Assembly (NCBI RefSeq): GCF_042242105.1
Contig: NC_092012.1
Location: 8,375,470-8,439,469, forward strand
DNA from: Pempheris klunzingeri
Lineage: Eukaryota; Chordata; Actinopteri; Acropomatiformes; Pempheridae
DNA: 64,000 bases
Reading direction: 5' to 3'
A model generated the notes under the pieces. It was not told the DNA's origin and ran no database searches. It saw only the letters and a list, made by a program, of their open reading frames with translations. The translations under genes were made by a program, and so were the position numbers. Positions 57,481 through 64,000 of the stretch are shown here, piece after piece; position 1 is the first letter of the stretch, and every line of letters starts with the position of its first letter.

Positions 57481-60400
57481 ATTAGCTGCTGCAATCAGTC
57501 GCGTGCTACAGACATTCTTGTGACACCGCCAGGGCTAACCTTCATCATATTCCACATCATGTTGTTATCATTCACCTCATTACACTTCCAATCAGACTCG
57601 CACAGCATTGCCGAACGGTGTGAATCCAATTTTTCTTTCCACCTCTTTCCCCCAGTGATGATTTTTTTTCTTTCCAGTTGTCTCTTTCGTATCTTCATCG
57701 CTCGCGTTCCTCCCGCTCTTCTTCTCTCTCGTCTGTCTCTCAAGAGCTGCTCTAATTAAACACGGGGTCGGTGGTGGTACAGAGCCTTCCAGCCGAGCAG
57801 AGGAGAAAGGCTCTAATTCCAGCTCTCAGGATGGAACTTTGACACACAATGGCCCTGCCATCCTCTCTGCCCCCCATAGATTCCCAACTGAAAGCCCTCT
57901 CCTCAGGCAGCTTTTTAATAGGCCTCCCCTCACCCAGCACACGCACCCACACACATATAAACACACATGCAAACACGCGTGCACCTACGCGGCAACACAC
58001 ATGTACGCAATACACACAGACACACACACAAGCCATCGGCCCCTTGTGTGTGTGCACCACTTGTGCTGCAGCTCACACTGCTTTTGGCTTTTTGAAGTGC
58101 TCCTAAGGCCGGGACGACAGCCTTTTTACTTTCTTCATCATGCAGAGGCGCAGTTGCTAAGCTAAGGCTACTCGTCTGACTAGCCGGTATTGTGAGAGCA
58201 GCACTCAAGGGCCAACTGTCGGGAACTAAAGGTTCTTGACCATTTTCTCCACATGATGTAGATTTTAAAAGCACTTGATGCAGGAAGATTTAGCATGAAA
58301 AAAGTATTTTGAAAGCAGGTGCTTTCAACCACCTTAAATTTCCCGGTGCTGAAATTGGGTTTAGGTCAATCTGAGGCTGGATTTTACATTGTAGAACAGC
58401 TACCCCCATTTGATGCCATTACCGCCATTTGGCTGGTATTTCCTGAATAGTTTGGACAGCTTAGTAGGTTGTAGCAGCTTTGCTTTTACACTTTTCAAAA
58501 ACCACATTTGCAAATTTAATTCTGACAATTGCTTTAGTGATTTCTACAGTTATTTAAGGGCCACTCTAGATAATAGTTTATATAGTATATATTATAGTAA
58601 TAGATTTATTATTAAAGAAAAATTTGGCAATGCTGTATTTTTAATTATCAAAATCCCCCCCCAAAAATAACAACATATTGATATTATCACTAATACTCAT
58701 ATCTCTTATTATACACTGTACTGAAAACCCCCATTGTTGCCCAAAAACTGCTAAAAACACTTAAATGAGCCACACAATGTCACTGGTCGCCAGTCCGACT
58801 GTAAATAATCACTAGTACACTAAAAGTGTATTAATCTGCATCTGAAAATAGTCCTGGACAAATTATGCACAATTTATTCCTTTGCTAAAACCATTTTTAG
58901 GTAATTACTGAACTTTGACACTTTGTATAAATAATTACATCTGGAGTAAGAACAAATGGACACAGGACTTAGTGCCGCGTGCAGAGTTAGGGAGTGGGAA
59001 AGTACTGAAAGACGGACTTTTCATGGAATTTCTCCACAATAGGGAAAACACAGAATAATTTCTCATCCTTTTAAGGGTCACTATAGGTATGTGTGTAAGT
59101 ATGTTATGAAATAATTTTTTTTCTTAGCTGTATATGTAGAGAGATGAAAATGGCTGAGAGCTTCTTTTAGGTTATGTGTGGGTATGTGCCGTTGGGGATG
59201 GGGGTGGTGCTAAGCCGTATCCTGTGAGTCCAGGATATTGGATCGTTGGTGATGTGTTTTTGCCCTGAATGATAATGCTGCCTGTTGGAAAGACTAGGGG
59301 TTGTTGTGCAACATCTTGGCACTCAGCTCTTCCCTCCTTTCCGTGCCATCTTCTCCCCTCCGTCACTCTCTGTCCTCACTCCTCTTTTTCCCTCCAGCTA
59401 CCCTCCTTCAATCCTTCGCTCTCTCTGAGACTGGAGACGTGCCTTCACAGCACAAAGAGACAGTGTTCAATCAGGATGGGAAGAGTCAGAGAGAGCTCAT
59501 CTGCTTAGTGTGACGCCTGTTACGTATTGATCTGAACCCTGACTCCCTGTATAGGGCAGCGAGGGCACATTTATGTTAGTGTCGATATAGATGAAAAAGA
59601 GGGAAACAACAAGAGAAAGTTGTTTGCTCTATTGGCCTCAGCGTGTTCATCTGATTCCTCAATAATAAACAAGGTTGGTCGGGGGATGGCTGTGGAGTAG
59701 AGGCAGAAAATTGGGCAGCTGATACAGCAGCCTGCTTGTGAAATCTCTCTGTGCTGATGTGTATAGACTATAAGCCCATTGATCTGTAGAGAGAATTAAT
59801 TTGCTCTGGCACTAATGCAGGAGGGAGCTAACTTCATGTTGTTAGCCAACATGAGATCCAAGCTATGTTCAATTAAGCCCGGTAACAAAGGCAGAGTGCT
59901 GCACTCATGAGTGCCCTACACAATCTCATCCATGCAACATAGTTATATTTTTGTATTTTTGTAATTCATATGGGCTGCCTTGATGTCGGTGTGTGCTCTA
60001 ATTAGTAATTCATGTCTGATTTTATAATTCTGATATAATGATATAATTGATATAATTCTAAACAGCAATTAAAGGGGTTCTTTGTTATTTGCAGAAATAT
60101 TGCTGCACATGGTGTAAGGTTTTTATAATTATTACAGCATCCAGCTCAGTCAGCCACGGCATGTGCTTGAGGGTAGGTCTAAACTCCAGGCTGTTTATGT
60201 GCGCTTGTATGTATTCAGGGGCTTTCCCAGGCTCATGGCTTTGCAGGTGATGACGACCCTGTCGGCTGCGATGTGTACGTTCGCGTCAGCCCTCGGGGAT
60301 GGGGTGTGTGTGTCGGGGTGTGTCTCAGGGTGAGTGTCTGGGAAGCTGAGATTTCCCAATGACAAAGCACCGTAATAGCAGGCTAGACTTAAGTCATAAA

Positions 60401-63400
60401 GCAATTGGGATAATCCACTGGTTTACCAACAATGCTTCCAGGACACCCACACTGTAAAAGGCCTGAGTCAGCCTTCAGAGGGGAGAAAAGGAGTGGAAAG
60501 AAGGAATTAAAGAATAGAGAAATACCATGGTTTATTGCCACCTACGCAAAGCAGGGTGAGGGTTATGTGGCTGATCAGATGGGCACTTTGTGGTGATGAT
60601 CCTAACCTGAACATGTGAGACCCTCGAAAAAACAGTTTGACTTTCAGGTGTTTACAGTCTCCGTGAGTGAATGCTCGCATGATAGGCTTGTTGCAACATG
60701 CCCCTCTCACCCACCCCTCCTACAAAGCACGCTTTTTACTAACACACACACATACACACACACACACACAAACACACGGCCCGGTGAGCAGATGAAATCT
60801 GACAGATAAGCACCTTTACTTGCAGGTGCAGGAGCAGGGTCTGTGCATCTTAAAGAACCGCATTGGACAGATATTCATCTCACTCTCTCCTCTTGCTCTT
60901 AACACTGTTCTTTATCTGCGTCTCTTGACTCTTTCTCTCAGACTAGCCTGGGTGGATGCTATGCATGGTAATACTGCGCTGACATAAATCCAGATTCAAT
61001 ACCTTGTCCTTCTAATTTCCAGACAAGCGGAAGATGGCAGTACAAGCCCCTTCGTGACATTAGCACTCCATACGCTATTCGTTACTTGGCCTGCCAAGTT
61101 AAAATTTTATTTCCAATATATATTCCAGCTGTGGGTGGTATCCTTGAGGTAACCATAATGCCAGGAATGATCAAATGTTTTCCTGGGCAAAACTGAAGTT
61201 AACCCTGTTTGATTGTGTTCTTCACTGTGCATTACGTTCACTGTCTCAGCCTGCCAGAATAGAGCAGCAGACGTACTATAAGTCCAGAGGAAGTCATAAA
61301 AAATTGCTAAAATTAACTTTAGATTTTTCCTCCCTAAGGCGGGAATAGACAATGTTATTTGACTGAATCGTGAACTAACACTGCGGCGTGCCATGGTCAC
61401 TAATGGGTTTAAGTGGCACAACCACTGAACTTTTTAAAAGTACAGTATTATTGAATGAAATCTTGATATTCTGACTGGATGTGTTGACCTGATGTTACAC
61501 AGCACTCATATGTGCTCTAGCTCTGTCTTTGGTGACAAATATCACTCGCAAAAGCCCTCTTGCCAACACGTCACTGTTTGCTACCGTAATAACAGTATGC
61601 TGATGTTGACACCTTATCTTATTACTCTTACTCTTCTTTATGCCCTGCTTGTTACACTTACTCAGCAAAAGAACTGTTTCATATTACTGAAGTCTGGTTT
61701 ACTTCAGTGTCTCCTGCTGACCATTTTACAGTCCATAGCAAGCTGCTCTGTTTCTGAATGCTTTTCCTGCCTCTCCAGTGACTTTAGACTTACAAGAAAT
61801 GAAACAATGAAGCTTGATTATGTTATCCAAGTGTGATTCATTTGAAAGTGAGAAAAAGAAGAAAATCTATCATTCTAACGGTGCACTATTTGTTAACTTG
61901 AAGCAACAGAGCTAATGTGTTTGGACCAAGCACATACAAAGAAAGAAAAAAAAAAAAAAGCCAAATGGTGAGTAAGACAGTTGTTCTTTTTATTTTAAGT
62001 CATTTCTGGACTTTGTTGCGTAATATAATGCATTGCCTTCGTGGACTAATTATTTCCACGTGCATCCCATCAGCTTTTAATGATGATGTCTCATGATAAA
62101 ACACAGGTGGCAGTGCAGATGCAGAAGAGGATGTCATGTCATTTCTGGAGGTTATTCGGGAGCACAGCAGCCCCCCACAGCAGGGAAATCTTAGCAGCCA
62201 TTATATAATATACCAATGAATTAAAATCTCTGCAGCCTACTTCTATCCGACCTGCCATCTCTCACGAGGTCTCTGTCTGTGGTGTCACTGCATTTGAATG
62301 TAGTGTTTGGCTGAAACTCAGTAAGGGAAAACTGGGAAAAGTCCCTGAACGTGCTTTATTCTCTCATTAAGCTATTTGGTTTATAGTTTATCCGCAATCC
62401 AAATGTCTGTATCTTCTCATGAAGGCGTAGAAAATATGACTCTCTTCTGTCTGCACTTCCATTCCCCATATTTCAACAATTCTTTTCTCTTCCTTGCTTT
62501 TACTCGCCTGCCTTTTAAGTTGCTTTTCAAAGCAATATGTGCCATTAACCAACTGTCAGTGTAAGGGTGCTTGGCACATGGATTAGACTTTGATGGCTTT
62601 TCCTGCTTGTAGAGGCTGCACTGCAGAAGCGGCAAAAACTTTTTTTCAATCCAACTCTGAGAAATTTTGGCTTCTTCCCTGTCATTTAATTCCAATTTCA
62701 AATGAAGCATTACCCGGACGGTCTGTCAGATTTTAATGCATCAGAGTGAGAGCACATGTACTCGCTAAAGCCCACAAAGAAACCGTCTAAGCACCTTTCC
62801 ATGACTGAGGCTTGTAAACGTAATTGCTGGTTTCACCTCCGGGCTTTTAAGAAAAGAGGACAGGAAGGAGTAGGCTACAGATGGACGATTTTCGGTCTAA
62901 TCGCCATCCTTAAATTTCTAAAGAGATGCTGCAGAGTAAGCCAGAAAGCAGAGAAATGGAGCTGATCACTCTCTCTGTGTTAGTATGTACTAAGTATTTT
63001 TGTGTTTGTCTATGTTCTGCTTGTGAGGGTTTGCATTTTCAAAGCACATTTTAATCTGTGCTTCCAATTTTGGCAATTTACTTCTTATTTTCCTGCATCT
63101 AGATGAGTGACCTACCTGCGCATCACTCGTTACCGAGGTGTTTTTTTTAGCATCTGCTTCCTCTGTCCCTTGTGAAGTAAACACACACACATTCACACAC
63201 ACATGTGCACAGACACACACAGATAGGTCCGCATGACAACCAACACATGCTATTTGTCTGGGAACAGTCGGTGCTAGTAATGAGACTAAGTGTGGGCAGG
63301 CGGATGGACAAGTGAATGAAACGGCTACAGAATCACTGGCTGTGTTTGATTTGCCTCCACTAATTCAAAGAGACCATCTGATAAATTGAGAGGATGGGAC

Positions 63401-63501
63401 GTACATCAGAATAGCAAAAGGCGCCTCTTTGTTGTTCCCTATTCCCAACCAAATCACATCCCAACCCCCGTTAGAACACCCACAGGGGAGAATGTCTCCC
63501 T

Positions 63502-63537
<36 letters not shown>

Positions 63538-63590
63538 TGTGTGTGCGTGCGCGTGCGTGTGTGTGAGAGAGATAGAAAGAGAGAGAGAGA
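63502..63590. repeat. Compound (TG)n-(GA)n microsatellite
   Basis: A TG run with a GCGTGCGCGTGCG interruption passes into GAGA repeats. Alternating purine-pyrimidine sequence lies next to a purine tract. Confidence 0.9.
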
Positions 63591-64000
63591 GCTGGGTTGC
63601 TAGGAGGTGTGAGTTTTCAGGAGGTCCTGCTGAAAGCAAATGAAGGAGCACTTGTGTCAACATTCTGACGGCGGCGATGAGCCACAAAGCCTCCTGGCCA
63701 AACAGCCAAAGGGCTGCATAACGTCTTTGCAGGAAAGCAGGAGCCACGCTCTCAGAGGCCTCCTGCACTCCGTCTTTATGTGCGGATCACTGAGATGAAA
63801 CCCCTTTTCCTTTCAATCTAGATAATTTGACTTCAAATATTACCATGGTCGTTGACTTGAGTTTCTGCAGGCAGTCAGCAGACAAAACGGTGATTGTATA
63901 TGATGGTCAAAAGTTTTTTGGGAGGTTTTTTTAAGATGATGTTTTTGATTTGTTTTTGCTGTATTTGATAGTAAACACTGAAGAAATGTGGGGAGGGGGG

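Larger units (their letters stand above)
57051..64000. other. Gene-poor region, part 2
   Basis: No coding exon was recognised up to the window end. Microsatellites: imperfect (AC)n at about 57942-58035, 60739-60778 and 63181-63222, and a compound (TG)n then (GA)n at about 63502-63590. Human gene order suggests that the semaphorin gene sema6d lies beyond, but no semaphorin exon is visible here. Confidence 0.5.

Noticed and set aside
48386-64000. Semaphorin (sema6d) exons expected from synteny
   Set aside because: I looked for sema/PSI-domain motifs in both strands of the frames given and saw none, so no gene is called.

Overview
This is vertebrate genomic DNA, most probably from a teleost fish. 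The genes are split into many short exons with GT-AG introns. The repeats are fish-type: abundant (CA)n tracts, hAT-derived fragments, short inverted-repeat elements, and the 'TTTATTTATA...GCAC' dispersed repeat. Nothing prokaryotic is present. There is no operon, CRISPR array, phage or defence island, and I see no convincing undescribed system.

Layout, left to right. (1) 1-540 is a GC-rich, promoter-like edge with a short leftward reading frame that looks like a mitochondrial presequence. From the human gene order it may be the 5' end of dut, but this is weak. (2) 1947-12793, minus: slc12a1 (kidney-type Na-K-2Cl cotransporter, NKCC2). I could follow 26 coding exons in frame for 1039 codons plus stop, with a TATA box near 13020. 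(3) 18491-18736, minus: ctxn2 (cortexin 2), one coding exon, with a CTG repeat in its probable 3' UTR. (4) 23543-32882, plus: myef2, an hnRNP M-like protein with three RRMs, 17 coding exons and 579 aa, including an apparent 8-nt microexon. (5) 33979-39656, minus: slc24a5 (NCKX5, the 'golden' pigmentation exchanger), 9 exons and 515 aa, tail-to-tail with myef2. (6) 40351-43581: a decayed hAT transposon with a second element nested in it, just upstream of slc24a5. (7) 45947-47032, plus: an intronless RNF128/GRAIL-like transmembrane RING E3 ligase of 361 aa. (8) About 48.4-64 kb: no gene found; microsatellites, one dispersed repeat and AT-rich segments that resemble conserved non-coding elements.

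The order slc24a5-myef2-ctxn2-slc12a1 and the relative orientations match human 15q21.1 in mirror image. On that basis the left edge would lead to dut/fbn1 and the right-hand desert towards sema6d. The genes do not form a pathway: slc12a1 is a salt-reabsorption transporter, slc24a5 acts in melanosome pigmentation, myef2 binds nucleic acid, ctxn2 is a small neuronal membrane protein, and the RING protein is a ubiquitin ligase.

The most interesting details are in gene architecture. They are the 8-nt myef2 exon, a run of five interchangeable phase-1 Gly/Met exons in the same gene, TG repeats abutting two slc24a5 splice sites, an NKCC2 N-terminus lacking two regulatory threonines and the kinase-docking motif, and a single F-like exon 4 in slc12a1. 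Exon borders were assigned by hand from splice consensus, frame continuity and remembered protein families; no alignment was run.
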